Assembly: GCF_900604485.1 (NCBI RefSeq)
Contig: NZ_UWOP01000001.1
Coordinates: 1,349,501 to 1,413,500, forward strand
Length of the DNA stretch: 64,000 nt
From: Enterococcus mediterraneensis
GTDB taxonomy: Bacteria; Bacillota; Bacilli; Lactobacillales; Enterococcaceae
Reading direction: 5' to 3'
Shown: piece after piece, positions 6,910 through 16,537 of the stretch
Layout: every line of letters begins with the position of its first letter
How positions within the stretch are numbered: the first letter of the stretch is position 1
Notes under the pieces: model-generated
Database searches by the model: none
What the model saw: the letters and a program-made list of their open reading frames with translations, nothing else
What the model was told of the DNA's origin: nothing
Position numbers and translations under genes: made by a program

Positions 6910-8344
6910 TATCAGGGAAATTGTTTACTTATGTGAGAAATATACGAGCCTTTTTGAAAGCGATATCAAAGAGCTTATCAAAACTGCTCAGCATATCACT
7001 GAAAAAAATTTATATGCAGATGCAGATGTCTTTATCGATGTGTATAACGAGATGACACAAGAAGCATTGGTTGTTTACCATAAACGTCCTAAAAATAAAG
7101 AATCACTGTATCAAAAGCGTGTTATTGGTCAAGCAGCATTATTGGAAAATGAGCCGGGAGTTATGCGCACAATGGAAACAAGCCTCAATACCATTGGGTT
7201 AATGGCCTTGTCACAAGAAAATCGTCCTATTAGACAAAATATCTATCCTATAAGAAATAATAAAAAAACAATAGGAGTAATCATTGTTGAAAAGGATATT
7301 ATTCAAGAATTTGATGGGAATTTTGCTAAAGCTGAACAGTCTAACGGTTTTAAAATATCAAATGTTATTAAACAGATCTATCAAGTTCAAGAAGGTTTTG
7401 TCGACCAGTTAGCGGAAGCAATCCTTATCTACAATGATGCTGGTATATTAATCAGTTCAAATCAAGTTGCTAAAGAGCTATACCGTAAATTAGGTTATCG
7501 AACTGAAATTTATGGAATGCACTATGATAACTTAACATTAGACTATACTACTTTTGAATATTCACTTTATCAATTCAAAAATGCCTTTATTACAGAATCA
7601 CTAAACACAGAAACGACTTATCTTTCATACCATTTTAAAATCAAACGGATTTGGATTGAAAGTGAAGCAAAGCTGATTGTTATCATTCAAGATGATACAG
7701 CTATCAAGGAGAAAGAAGCAGAGATTGTGTCTAAATCGGCTGCTATTCGTGAAATCCACCACCGAGTGAAAAATAATTTACAATCTGTTGTTTCTCTTTT
7801 ACGAATACAAGAGCGTCGGACAAAAAGTACTGAGGCTAAAAAAGTATTGAAAGAAAGCGTTGGGCGGATTATGGCGATTGCTGCCACGCATGAATTATTG
7901 TCCAAACAAGTTGAGGATCAGGTATCTTTGATCCAGACACTTGAAGCGGTGGTATATAATTTCCGACATATATTTTCAAATTCTCGTGAGATTGAATGGA
8001 TAGTAGAGATCGATCCTAAAATTTACGTCCAAAGTGATCAGATGGTAACAATTTCTTTGATTGTTAATGAATTAATCCAAAATATTTTTGATCATGCCTA
8101 TGCATCAAATGAAAAAGGAAAAATCAAATTATCAGGTCAAATAGATGATTACATTATCTGTATCAAGGTTCAAGATAATGGTCATGGCTATGATGCTAAA
8201 GCAAAGTATGACAGCAGCTTAGGCCTGATGATTGTAAACAGTTATGTTAAAGATAAGCTAAAAGGTAAAATTAAAACTGAATCGAATGAGCAAGGAACTA
8301 CAACTTGCTTCTATTTTGAAAAAAACACCAATGATGTTGTTTGA
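6902..8344 (+). CDS. eutW: Ethanolamine-sensing histidine kinase EutW
   Basis: A 480-residue soluble kinase with no obvious membrane segment. The N-terminal half (about 1-150) resembles EutW sensor regions, a PAS-like segment follows (about 160-265), then a HisKA_2 dimerisation/phosphotransfer helix EIHHRVKNNLQS with the tandem histidines at residues 286-287, and a GHKL ATPase domain (N box SLIVNELIQNIFDHAY, G1 VQDNGHGYD, G2 SLGLMIVNSYV). It senses ethanolamine and phosphorylates EutV. The last codons also form hairpin P1 of the eutA leader, so coding and RNA control overlap here. Confidence 0.93.
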   Translation: MTDIREIVYLCEKYTSLFESDIKELIKTAQHITEKNLYADADVFIDVYNEMTQEALVVYHKRPKNKESLYQKRVIGQAALLENEPGVMRTMETSLNTIGLMALSQENRPIRQNIYPIRNNKKTIGVIIVEKDIIQEFDGNFAKAEQSNGFKISNVIKQIYQVQEGFVDQLAEAILIYNDAGILISSNQVAKELYRKLGYRTEIYGMHYDNLTLDYTTFEYSLYQFKNAFITESLNTETTYLSYHFKIKRIWIESEAKLIVIIQDDTAIKEKEAEIVSKSAAIREIHHRVKNNLQSVVSLLRIQERRTKSTEAKKVLKESVGRIMAIAATHELLSKQVEDQVSLIQTLEAVVYNFRHIFSNSREIEWIVEIDPKIYVQSDQMVTISLIVNELIQNIFDHAYASNEKGKIKLSGQIDDYIICIKVQDNGHGYDAKAKYDSSLGLMIVNSYVKDKLKGKIKTESNEQGTTTCFYFEKNTNDVV

Positions 8345-8407
8345 AATTAAGCAAAGACGCTTAAAGAAAGTAGAAATTATTTTACTATTCTTTGAGTGTC
8401 TTTTTTG
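8324..8407 (+). promoter_or_regulatory. EutV antitermination leader and terminator before eutA
   Basis: P1 is 8324-8341 (AACACC, loop AATGAT, GTTGTT, one mismatch) and lies inside the end of eutW. P2 is 8347-8364 (TTAAGC, loop AAAGAC, GCTTAA). Both loops have A1 and G4. The terminator stem (about 8356-8374 with 8385-8400, some wobble pairs) is followed by TTTTTT. It is an internal terminator: the eutA-to-eutQ part is read only when EutV acts. Confidence 0.83.
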
Positions 8408-8437
8408 TTGCAAAAAACTTCATTGGGAGGTGATGAA

Positions 8438-9868
8438 ATGGAAAAAGAAAAATTGCTGACTGTCGGTATTGATTTAGGAACATCTACAACTCAATTAGTT
8501 CTTTCTGAGTTAACAGTCGAGAATTTTGCTTCGGCTTTTTCAGTTCCGCGAATCACTATTTCAGAAAAAAAAATCATATTTAAAAGCGATATCATGTTCA
8601 CCCCCTTACTTAGTCAAACAGAAATTAATGACGAACCTATCAAAAGATTTGTCTCAGAGCAATATCAAAAAGCAGGTATTAAAAAAGAAGATATCCAAAT
8701 GGGGGCAGTCATTATTACTGGTGAAACTGCTAGAAAGGTAAACTCTAGTAAAGTTTTACAAGCATTGAGTGGTTATGCGGGAGACTTTGTCGTAGCAACA
8801 GCTGGACCGGATCTTGAAAGTATTATTGCTGGAAAAGGAGCCGGTACAGAGGAGTTTTCAAAAGAACAGCACAGAACAATTGTCAATATTGATATCGGAG
8901 GCGGAACAAGTAATTTAGCTGTGTTTAAAGACGGAGAGATTTATGACACAGCTTGTTTTGATATTGGGGGACGATTGATCAAAATAAATCCCCAAACACA
9001 AAAAATCGTGTATATATCTCCTAAAGTTCAACAACTAATCAAAGAAATACAATCTCCGGTTTCAGTTGGGCAACGTGTTGATCCTGATTTATTACAACCC
9101 ATTATTTCTGAGTTAGTCAATGTGTTGGAAAATAGTGTTGGTATTGGTAAAAGCCATTTTTATGATCTGTTTATTACCAATCATGGACTGCGGCTTGATA
9201 ATGAAATTCCAGCAATCACTTTTTCTGGAGGTGTTGCTGATTGCTTATATGAAGACAGACCAACAGATATCTTTAAATATGGTGATATTGGTCTGTTACT
9301 AGGTCATCGACTACGTCATTCTCGTTTGTTTACAGAAAAAGAAGTCTTGCAGTCACGTGAAACAATTCGTGCAACAGTTGTAGGTGCTGGCTCACATACG
9401 GCTGAAGTAAGCGGCAGCACGATTGTTTACACAGAACAAGTTTTGCCAATCAAAAATTTGCCGATTTTAAAATTGTCACAAGAAGACGAAGTATTGACTT
9501 CTGAGAAAATGGCCGCCCGTATCATAGATAAATTGAATTGGCATTCTTTAGAAGGAGATGTACCCAAAATCGCTTTGGCAATTAAAGGTATCAAGAACCC
9601 AGCTTTTACAGATATTCAACGTTATGGAGAAGGGATAGTGTTGGGCTTAGATTCTTTGATCAAACAAAAAATCCCATTGATCATCATAGTAGATACGGAT
9701 ATGGCAAAAGCACTTGGACACAGTCTCCACGCTTTTTTACCTAAAAAATATCCATTCGTCTGTTTAGATTCAGTCAAAGTAGAAAATGGCGATTATATCG
9801 ACATTGGCTTACCGGTTGCAGAAGGAGCCGTTTTACCGGTAATTGTTAAAACATTGATTTTTAATTAG
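8438..9868 (+). CDS. eutA: Ethanolamine ammonia-lyase reactivating factor EutA
   Basis: A 476-residue ASKHA-fold protein. The phosphate-binding motifs are visible: GIDLGTSTTQLVLSEL near the N-terminus and NIDIGGGTSNLAVFKDG near residue 150. EutA removes damaged cobalamin from EutBC and allows reloading with adenosylcobalamin, at the cost of ATP. The ATG at 8438 has GGGAGGTGAT just upstream; the in-frame GTG at 8396 lies within the terminator and is rejected. eutB follows after 16 bp. Confidence 0.93.
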   Translation: MEKEKLLTVGIDLGTSTTQLVLSELTVENFASAFSVPRITISEKKIIFKSDIMFTPLLSQTEINDEPIKRFVSEQYQKAGIKKEDIQMGAVIITGETARKVNSSKVLQALSGYAGDFVVATAGPDLESIIAGKGAGTEEFSKEQHRTIVNIDIGGGTSNLAVFKDGEIYDTACFDIGGRLIKINPQTQKIVYISPKVQQLIKEIQSPVSVGQRVDPDLLQPIISELVNVLENSVGIGKSHFYDLFITNHGLRLDNEIPAITFSGGVADCLYEDRPTDIFKYGDIGLLLGHRLRHSRLFTEKEVLQSRETIRATVVGAGSHTAEVSGSTIVYTEQVLPIKNLPILKLSQEDEVLTSEKMAARIIDKLNWHSLEGDVPKIALAIKGIKNPAFTDIQRYGEGIVLGLDSLIKQKIPLIIIVDTDMAKALGHSLHAFLPKKYPFVCLDSVKVENGDYIDIGLPVAEGAVLPVIVKTLIFN

Positions 9869-9884
9869 AGGGAGTGAAGAAAGA

Positions 9885-11249
9885 ATGATTTTAAAAACAA
9901 AGCTGTTTGGCAATACCTACCAGTTTTCTTCAGTCAAAGAAGTTTTGGCTAAAGCAAATGAAGAAAAATCTGGGGATAAGCTGGCTGGAGTAGCTGCAGA
10001 AAGTTCTGAAGAGCGGGTTGCTGCAAAAGTAGTTTTATCCCAACTTACATTAAATGATTTATTCAATCATCCAGTAGTAGATTACGACAAGGATGAAGTT
10101 ACTAGGATTATTATTGATCAAGTGAATATGCGTATTTTTGAATCAATCAAGAATTGGACAGTTGAAGAATTAAGAGAATGGCTCTTATCTGACAAAACTA
10201 CGGATTTTGAAATCAAACACATTTCGCGCGGTCTAACATCAGAGATGATTGCAGCTGTTTGTAAATTAATGTCAAATATGGATTTGATTATTGGCGCTAA
10301 AAAAATTCATATTGAAAAAACAGCGAATACAACGATTGGTCGTCAAGGAACTTTCTCAGCACGTTTACAGCCTAATCATCCTACAGATAATATCGATGGT
10401 ATCATGGCATCTGTTATGGAAGGGTTATCCTTTGGAGCCGGTGACGCAGTAATAGGACTTAATCCGGTAGATGATTCAACGGAAAGTGTTAAACGTATTT
10501 TGAATAAGTTTGAGGAATTTCGCAGTGAGTGGGATATTCCAACACAGACTTGTGTGTTGGCACATGTAACTACACAGATGGAAGCAATGCGGCAAGGTGC
10601 CCCAACAGGATTGGTCTTTCAATCTATTGCCGGCTCTGAAAAGGGAAACACGGCATTTGGTATAAATGCTTCAATACTTCAAGAAGCACGTGAATTGGCT
10701 CTATCTCAAGGGCAAGCTGCTGGTCCAAATGTTATGTATTTTGAAACTGGTCAAGGATCTGAATTGTCCTCGGAAGCTAATTTCGGCGCAGATCAAGTGA
10801 CAATGGAGGCACGTTGTTATGGATTAGCAAAGAAATTTGATCCTTATATTGTCAATACGGTAGTAGGTTTTATTGGACCAGAATATTTATATGATTCAAA
10901 ACAAGTGATTCGTGCAGGTTTAGAAGACCACTTTATGGGTAAACTGACAGGCATTTCAATGGGGTGTGATGTTTGCTATACCAACCATATGAAAGCTGAT
11001 CAGAATGATATGGAAAATCTAACTGTTCTTTTAGCATCAGCTGGGTGTACGTATATTATGGGGATTCCGCATGGTGATGATGTGATGTTGAATTACCAAA
11101 CTACTGGATTTCATGAAACAGCAACAATTCGCGAGATGTTTGGTTTGAAACCAATCAGAGAGTTCGAGCAATGGATGGAAAAAATGGGATTTATGGAAAA
11201 TGGAAAACTGACTGAATGTGCGGGCGATGCATCAGTATTTCTTAAATAG
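9885..11249 (+). CDS. eutB: Ethanolamine ammonia-lyase large subunit EutB
   Basis: A 454-residue protein of the expected EutB length, with conserved blocks [67 protein letters not shown] and [14 protein letters not shown]. It forms the TIM barrel in which adenosylcobalamin-generated radicals convert ethanolamine to acetaldehyde and ammonia. GGGAGTGAAG precedes the ATG. It is followed by eutC after 17 bp. Confidence 0.97.
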   Translation: MILKTKLFGNTYQFSSVKEVLAKANEEKSGDKLAGVAAESSEERVAAKVVLSQLTLNDLFNHPVVDYDKDEVTRIIIDQVNMRIFESIKNWTVEELREWLLSDKTTDFEIKHISRGLTSEMIAAVCKLMSNMDLIIGAKKIHIEKTANTTIGRQGTFSARLQPNHPTDNIDGIMASVMEGLSFGAGDAVIGLNPVDDSTESVKRILNKFEEFRSEWDIPTQTCVLAHVTTQMEAMRQGAPTGLVFQSIAGSEKGNTAFGINASILQEARELALSQGQAAGPNVMYFETGQGSELSSEANFGADQVTMEARCYGLAKKFDPYIVNTVVGFIGPEYLYDSKQVIRAGLEDHFMGKLTGISMGCDVCYTNHMKADQNDMENLTVLLASAGCTYIMGIPHGDDVMLNYQTTGFHETATIREMFGLKPIREFEQWMEKMGFMENGKLTECAGDASVFLK

Positions 11250-11266
11250 GGAAGGAGGATAAAGGG

Positions 11267-12190
11267 ATGAATGAAGTAGAACTAAAAAAAATGATAGAAG
11301 ATATCTTGGCTGACATGGTTGAAGAGAAAGAAGAAAGCATACCACCTTCAATTACCGTACCAGGGAAAACAGCATTACCAATGCAACGAAAAAAGTTTGC
11401 TGAGTCAGTAGAATCTGCAGATGAAAGAATGATTGATGATATCACATCAGTTGATTTACGAAAACAGTTACTGATTCCCAAACCGAAAAATAAAGATGGT
11501 TACCTGAAAATGAAATCTTATACACCTGCCCGTATAGGTGTATGGAGAACAGGAACACGCTATATGACGCAATCATCATTACGGTTTCGTGCTGACCATG
11601 CCGCAGCGCAAGATGCGGTTTTTTCGGATGTTGATCCTCAATTAGTCAAAGAGATGAGTTTTATTCCTACACAAACGATTTGTCAAAGTAAGGATGAATA
11701 TCTAACAAGACCGGATCATGGAAGAATTTTTAGTGAAGAGATGGTTGAATTTATTAAGAAGAATACTGCAAAGAATCCAAGAATCCAGATTATGGTAGGA
11801 GATGGATTAAGCTCTGCAGCTATCGAAGCAAATATCCGGGATATTATTCCTTCCATAAAACAAGGCTTAAAAATGCACCAACTAGAATTCGAAGATGTCA
11901 TTTTTGTGAAATATTGCCGCGTACCAGCAATGGATAAGATAGGTGAGATTACAGATGCGGAAGTAGTTTGTTTGCTTGTTGGAGAACGTCCTGGATTAGT
12001 TACAGCTGAATCAATGAGTGCATATGTTGCCTATCGACCAACTGTAGGTATGCCGGAAGCGCGAAGAACGGTCATATCAAACATTCATAGTGGCGGTACA
12101 CCGGCAGTTGAAGCTGGAGCGTATATTGCAGATTTGATCAAAAAAATGCTGGACAAAAAGAAATCTGGAATTGATTTAAAAAGTGAGTAA
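11267..12190 (+). CDS. eutC: Ethanolamine ammonia-lyase small subunit EutC
   Basis: A 307-residue EutC. The first 70 residues are charged and of low conservation; the conserved part begins about residue 85 ([35 protein letters not shown]) and includes [14 protein letters not shown] and [17 protein letters not shown], regions that bind the lower part of the cobalamin. The N-terminal extension is likely the encapsulation signal that directs the lyase into the shell, as known for EutC. The ATG follows GGAAGGAGG. Confidence 0.96.
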   Translation: MNEVELKKMIEDILADMVEEKEESIPPSITVPGKTALPMQRKKFAESVESADERMIDDITSVDLRKQLLIPKPKNKDGYLKMKSYTPARIGVWRTGTRYMTQSSLRFRADHAAAQDAVFSDVDPQLVKEMSFIPTQTICQSKDEYLTRPDHGRIFSEEMVEFIKKNTAKNPRIQIMVGDGLSSAAIEANIRDIIPSIKQGLKMHQLEFEDVIFVKYCRVPAMDKIGEITDAEVVCLLVGERPGLVTAESMSAYVAYRPTVGMPEARRTVISNIHSGGTPAVEAGAYIADLIKKMLDKKKSGIDLKSE

Positions 12191-12202
12191 GGGGGAAATA
12201 GA

Positions 12203-12856
12203 GTGAGAAATGATCGATTAGGCGCAAAAGTTTTGAGCGTCAAAATCATTCCCAATGCAGATGGTGCATTAGCGGAGCAGTTGGAGCTGAGACCGGGGAT
12301 GCGTTCATTAGGGATCATTACTTCAGATTGCGATGATGTAACTTATGTAGCGTTAGACGAAGCAACGAAAGCGGCAGATGTTGAAGTTGTTTATGCAAAA
12401 AGTATGTACGCTGGAGCAGGAAACGCATCTACTAAATTAGCGGGTGAAGTGATTGGTATTTTAGCTGGACCTAGTCCTGCAGAAGTCAATAGCGGCTTAG
12501 ATATTGCCGTTCAGGTAATTGAAAACGAAGCAAGTTTTATTAGTGCTAATGATGATGACAGTATTCCCTATTTTGCTCATGTCGTTTCACGCTCAGGCCG
12601 TTTTTTATCTGAACAGGCTAAGATCCGTGAAGGGGAAGCAATTGCTTACCTTATTGCTCCACCGTTAGAAGCGATGGTGGGATTAGATGCAGCACTAAAA
12701 GCAGCAGATGTTCAAATGGGAATTTTTTATGGTCCTCCGTCAGAAACGAACTTTGGTGGGGCTTTGTTGACAGGTAGCCAATCGGCATGTAAAGCTGCTT
12801 GCGGTGCATTTGCACAGGCAGTACAAAATATTGCAGATCAACCGTTAGCGTATTAA
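12203..12856 (+). CDS. eutL: Microcompartment shell protein EutL
   Basis: A 217-residue tandem-BMC protein: first domain about residues 1-105 (SVKIIPNADGALAEQLEL), second about 110-210 (EGEAIAYLIAPPLEAMVGLD, FYGPPSETNFGGALLTGSQ). EutL forms pseudohexameric trimers with a gated pore and a known ethanolamine-binding site. The start is GTG at 12203 with GGGGGAA upstream. The next BMC gene begins 13 bp later. Confidence 0.95.
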   Translation: MRNDRLGAKVLSVKIIPNADGALAEQLELRPGMRSLGIITSDCDDVTYVALDEATKAADVEVVYAKSMYAGAGNASTKLAGEVIGILAGPSPAEVNSGLDIAVQVIENEASFISANDDDSIPYFAHVVSRSGRFLSEQAKIREGEAIAYLIAPPLEAMVGLDAALKAADVQMGIFYGPPSETNFGGALLTGSQSACKAACGAFAQAVQNIADQPLAY

Positions 12857-12868
12857 GGAAGTGTTTAG

Positions 12869-13423
12869 ATGAGAGCGCTGGGTATGATTGAAGTACGTGG
12901 ATTTTTAGGAGCTATCAGCGCTGTAGATGCAGCGTTGAAGGCAGCGAATGTAGAACTGAATAATGCAGAGACTATTCGCGGAGGATTGACCACTATCGAG
13001 TTAGTTGGTGATGTTGCAGCGGTTCATGCAGCAGTTGGTGCAGGAGTAATAGTTGCAAAAAAACTTAATTGTTTGATTGCTCATCATGTGATTGCAAGAA
13101 TCGATGATCAAACGGTTGGAATTATAAGTAAACCTAAAGATAATATTCTCTCTTCGGTTACAGAAATTCAAACAGAAAAGCCTGTGGGAAAATCAGCTAT
13201 TGGAGAACTTGTAACAAGTAATACAGAATCTGTCGAAAAACAAACCAAGATCTATCAATTAAAAGAATCGTTACAAAACAAAAAGGTAGTTGAATTGCGC
13301 AAACAAGCTTATCAGATGAATCTTGAAACACTAAAAAAATCAGAAATAAAATTTGCTAATAAGCAAGCATTGATCACTGCAATTATGACAGAGATAGAAA
13401 GAAGTGAGAAGGATTGGAACTAA
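12869..13423 (+). CDS. BMC shell protein fused to a SAP/Rho-N-like C-terminal domain
   Basis: A 184-residue protein. Residues 1-90 are a standard hexameric BMC domain (RALGMIEVRGFLGAISAVDA, GGLTTIELVGDVAAVHAAV). Residues 95-130 are a Ser/Thr/Glu linker. Residues 135-184 form a helical domain: NKKVVELRKQAYQMNLETLK then KFANKQALITAIMTEIE. The VxELRxxA ... KxxLIxAI pattern is like SAP or Rho-N helix-extended-loop-helix modules that contact nucleic acid. EutK of enterobacteria also has a C-terminal DNA-binding-like domain but of a different type. It overlaps eutE by 10 bp. The fusion is seen; the domain's function is inference. Confidence 0.85.
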   Translation: MRALGMIEVRGFLGAISAVDAALKAANVELNNAETIRGGLTTIELVGDVAAVHAAVGAGVIVAKKLNCLIAHHVIARIDDQTVGIISKPKDNILSSVTEIQTEKPVGKSAIGELVTSNTESVEKQTKIYQLKESLQNKKVVELRKQAYQMNLETLKKSEIKFANKQALITAIMTEIERSEKDWN

Positions 13424-14892
13424 TTGATAAAGACTTACAATCTGTACAAGAAGTTCGCACATTAATCAAAGAAGCGAAACAAGCACAAAAAGAATTAGCA
13501 ACTTTTTCTCAACAGCAGATTGACCGGATCGTCCAAGCGATCTCAGAGGCTACTTACGATAACAGAGAGCGACTTGCTAAAATGGCTAGCGAGGAAACCG
13601 GTTTTGGTCTATGGCAGGATAAAATTTTAAAGAATTCTTTTGCGTCCAAAACAGTTTATAACTATATAAAAGAAATGCGCACAGTGGGGGTGGTCAATGA
13701 AGATCCAATAAATAAAGTAACCGAAATTGCAGTACCGGTAGGGGTAATAGCCGGATTGGTTCCATCAACAAATCCGACATCGACTGTTATCTATAAATCA
13801 TTAATTTCCTTAAAAGCAGCCAACAGTATCGTTTTTTCACCGCATCCCAATGCATTAAAGTCAATTATTGAAACAGTTGAAATCATACAACAAGCGGCTG
13901 AAAACGCAGGTGCACCTAAAGGTTGTGTTTCAGTTATGACGATTCCTACGATGGAAGGCACTCATGAACTAATGACTCACACGGATACGAATTTAATATT
14001 AGCTACCGGTGGAAATGCTATGGTGCGTGCTGCGTATTCTTCTGGAACACCGGCGATAGGGGTAGGTCCGGGCAATGGCCCAGCTTATATCGAGAAAAGT
14101 GCTCATGTACCTACTGCTGTTAAACAAATCATGGATTCTAAAACTTTTGATAATGGAACTATCTGTGCATCTGAACAATCGATTATTGCAGAAAAAGCTA
14201 ATAAGCAGATGATCAAAGATGAATTGATCAGGCAAGGAGCCTACATCCTGAATAAAGAGGAAGCTGACAAGTTAGCTAAATTTATTTTGCGACCTAACGG
14301 TACAATGAATCCACAAATTGTTGGTCATTCTGTTCAGCATATTGCTGAGCTGGCTGGATTAAATATTCCAGAAAATCGTCGATTGATTGTTGCTGAGGAA
14401 AGCCGTGTTGGACCACAATATCCATATTCTAGAGAAAAATTAGCACCAATTATTGCACTATATACTGTCGAAAACTGGGAAGAAGCTTGTGACCTTTCAA
14501 TAGAAATATTAAAAGGTGAAGGTGCAGGACATACGATGATCATTCATACGGAAAATAAAGATGTAATTCGTGAATTTGGTCTCAGAAAGCCGGTTTCGCG
14601 ATTACTTGTAAATACTCCAGGATCTTTAGGTGGAATTGGCGCAACGACTAATTTAGTCCCAGCGTTGACATTGGGATGTGGAGCTGTAGGAGGAAGTTCA
14701 ACATCAGATAATATTGCACCCGAAAATCTATTCAATTTACGAAGAGTTGCTTATGGTACAACAGAATTAGCAGATTTACGGAAAGCCGAAGGACAAGATC
14801 TGATAAACGAATGCTCAGAGCAAAATAGTCAAAACAATAAAGACGAATTAATTAATTCTTTGGTAGCCGAAGTATTAGCACGATTACAATAA
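13414..14892 (+). CDS. eutE: CoA-acylating acetaldehyde dehydrogenase EutE
   Basis: A 492-residue aldehyde dehydrogenase-superfamily protein. The catalytic cysteine is C251 in [27 protein letters not shown] is the cofactor-binding segment, and [14 protein letters not shown] and [17 protein letters not shown] are typical of the CoA-acylating group. It converts acetaldehyde to acetyl-CoA in the microcompartment lumen. The start is TTG at 13414, overlapping the BMC gene by 10 bp, with GAGAAGG close before it; it gives the N-terminus expected of Firmicute EutE. The C-terminal tail (about 465-492), ending in a short helix, may be a second encapsulation signal. Confidence 0.95.
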   Translation: MELIDKDLQSVQEVRTLIKEAKQAQKELATFSQQQIDRIVQAISEATYDNRERLAKMASEETGFGLWQDKILKNSFASKTVYNYIKEMRTVGVVNEDPINKVTEIAVPVGVIAGLVPSTNPTSTVIYKSLISLKAANSIVFSPHPNALKSIIETVEIIQQAAENAGAPKGCVSVMTIPTMEGTHELMTHTDTNLILATGGNAMVRAAYSSGTPAIGVGPGNGPAYIEKSAHVPTAVKQIMDSKTFDNGTICASEQSIIAEKANKQMIKDELIRQGAYILNKEEADKLAKFILRPNGTMNPQIVGHSVQHIAELAGLNIPENRRLIVAEESRVGPQYPYSREKLAPIIALYTVENWEEACDLSIEILKGEGAGHTMIIHTENKDVIREFGLRKPVSRLLVNTPGSLGGIGATTNLVPALTLGCGAVGGSSTSDNIAPENLFNLRRVAYGTTELADLRKAEGQDLINECSEQNSQNNKDELINSLVAEVLARLQ

Positions 14893-14938
14893 ATTGTAAT
14901 AAATAAAATAAAAAAACATATAAATGGAGGAATTTATA

Positions 14939-15226
14939 ATGTCAAGTACAAACGCTTTGGGAATGATCGAAACACGTGGGTTAGTAGGAGCAGTAGAGGC
15001 TGCGGATGCAATGGTAAAGGCAGCTAACGTGACATTGATTGGGAAAGAACAAGTGGGTGGAGGATTAGTTACTGTAATGGTTCGTGGAGATGTCGGTGCG
15101 GTGAAAGCAGCAACAGACGCAGGGGCTGCAGCAGCCGAACGTGTAGGTGAACTTCTGTCTGTTCATGTGATTCCACGGCCTCATTCTGAAGTAGATGCTA
15201 TTTTGCCTCACGCTGCTGAAATGTAA
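14939..15226 (+). CDS. eutM: Major hexameric shell protein EutM
   Basis: A 95-residue single-BMC protein with [39 protein letters not shown] and a C-terminal [16 protein letters not shown] tail, the canonical EutM/PduA form that tiles the facets. The ATG at 14939 follows GGAGGAATTTATA. The upstream in-frame ATG at 14924 overlaps the ribosome site and is rejected. The 46-bp gap after eutE is AT-rich with no terminator. Confidence 0.96.
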   Translation: MSSTNALGMIETRGLVGAVEAADAMVKAANVTLIGKEQVGGGLVTVMVRGDVGAVKAATDAGAAAAERVGELLSVHVIPRPHSEVDAILPHAAEM

Positions 15227-15310
15227 AAAAGACAAAATAGAGGAACTGTGGCATGAGCAGCGGGAAAATGACTTGTGTCACAGTTCCGTTCAGTTTGAAA
15301 GGGAACGCTG

Positions 15311-15889
15311 ATGAAAGTAATCACTGAAGAGAAGATTCGCCAACTGATATTAAAAAAGGAGCTTTATGATGGTGCATGTTATGATGTTTCATCATCCAGC
15401 TTACTCACTCCCTCTGCTCAAAGCTATTTACGAGAACATCATATTGAGATACGAAAAAAAGCAGAGATAACTAATGAAAAATACTTAAAAAAAGCATCTT
15501 CATCTATTCAGCACTCAATTTCTGGACAATTTACTAAAGATACGGATCAGATAATGAAATTAGAGATTATACATCTAATCAACCTGCTTTATTTTCCAAT
15601 AATACCTGAAATTTTCTTCGAGGAAAATGAATGGCAATTTTTCCAGAAACAACAGAAATGGCTAAAAGATTTTTCTGAAAATCAATACACCATGCAAGGC
15701 TTTGCTGAACCGTCTCCCTTTAAATCAAAAAAGATAAAAAATACTCGTAGTTGGCAATATTTAATTGGCGAGATTTCTTATCAAATTGGAAAAATACAAA
15801 TTAGATTGACAGATGAAGAAAAGAAAAAAGTTTTTGATCAATGGAGTAAAAGTTTTTTTGCTGTAATTCAATCGTATATCGAAGAGTAG
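15311..15889 (+). CDS. EutT-like protein, divergent cobalamin adenosyltransferase-related
   Basis: A 192-residue protein. The first 45 residues carry the Eut-type N-terminal motif (VITEEKIRQLIL ... LLTPSAQSYLREHHIEI), which is shared by EutT. The rest (about 80-190) is mainly helical, compatible with a cobalamin adenosyltransferase four-helix bundle, but weakly conserved. The Cys-rich H-x11-CC-xx-C metal motif of enterobacterial EutT is absent; there is only one Cys. With an intact PduO-type ATR at 3577 this copy may be non-catalytic or specialised. An 84-bp gap after eutM holds a possible hairpin (GGAACTGTG at 15242 with CACAGTTCC at 15278). Confidence 0.6.
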   Translation: MKVITEEKIRQLILKKELYDGACYDVSSSSLLTPSAQSYLREHHIEIRKKAEITNEKYLKKASSSIQHSISGQFTKDTDQIMKLEIIHLINLLYFPIIPEIFFEENEWQFFQKQQKWLKDFSENQYTMQGFAEPSPFKSKKIKNTRSWQYLIGEISYQIGKIQIRLTDEEKKKVFDQWSKSFFAVIQSYIEE

Positions 15890-15892
15890 GAG

Positions 15893-16522
15893 ATGAAAAG
15901 TTTGGAACAACTTGCAGAGATTATAAATGAAGTTGTCAAACGTGTAAGAGAAGAAACACTGTCTTTTGAGGTAGAAGCTTCAGGAAGACACATTCATTTA
16001 TCTCGAGAAGCAATCGATAGGTTATTTGGTGAAGGTCATCAGCTGACAAAAGTAAAGGATCTTTCTCAACCTGGACAATTTGTCTGCCAAGAAAGAATTA
16101 CGATTTCAGGGCCTAAAGGATTGTTTAAAAATGTTGTTATTTTAGGACCCGAAAGAAAGAATTCACAGGTGGAAGTGTCATTAACAGATGCACGGGAGTT
16201 GGGAATAAGGGTACCTATTCGCGAGAGCGGGAATATTGAAGATACTCCTGGTATTGTCTTAATGAATGGCGATAAGGTTCTTCACTTAGACAAAGGTCTG
16301 ATTGTTGCTAAGCGACATATTCATATGACTCCGGAAGATGCTCGAAAAAATCAAGTGGAGAATGGTCAAATCGTAAAGGTAAAAATCAATAGTGAACGTG
16401 CATTGATTTTTGATGATGTTGTAGTACGTGTCAGTCCTAAATTTGCTACATATATGCATATTGATTACGACGAGGCAAATGCGTGTGGTCTGAATAAGGG
16501 GGACCGCGGAGCCATAATTTAA
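15893..16522 (+). CDS. pduL: PduL-type phosphate acetyltransferase
   Basis: A 209-residue PduL-family protein with two similar halves: EASGRHIHLSREAIDRLFG and SQPGQFVCQERITISGPKG in the first, VAKRHIHMTPEDARKNQVENG and MHIDYDEANACG in the second. The conserved histidines bind the two metals of this phosphotransacylase. It converts acetyl-CoA to acetyl phosphate and recycles CoA; it takes the place of EutD here. The ATG at 15893 abuts GGAG, whereas the in-frame TTG at 15902 has better spacing, so the protein may start three residues later. Confidence 0.92.
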   Translation: MKSLEQLAEIINEVVKRVREETLSFEVEASGRHIHLSREAIDRLFGEGHQLTKVKDLSQPGQFVCQERITISGPKGLFKNVVILGPERKNSQVEVSLTDARELGIRVPIRESGNIEDTPGIVLMNGDKVLHLDKGLIVAKRHIHMTPEDARKNQVENGQIVKVKINSERALIFDDVVVRVSPKFATYMHIDYDEANACGLNKGDRGAII

Positions 16523-16537
16523 TAAGGAGGCTCATAA

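Noticed and set aside
15242-15286. GGAACTGTG/CACAGTTCC hairpin between eutM and the EutT-like gene as a terminator
   Set aside because: No full T-run follows and the operon clearly continues; at most a weak processing or attenuation stem, so mentioned only under the gene.
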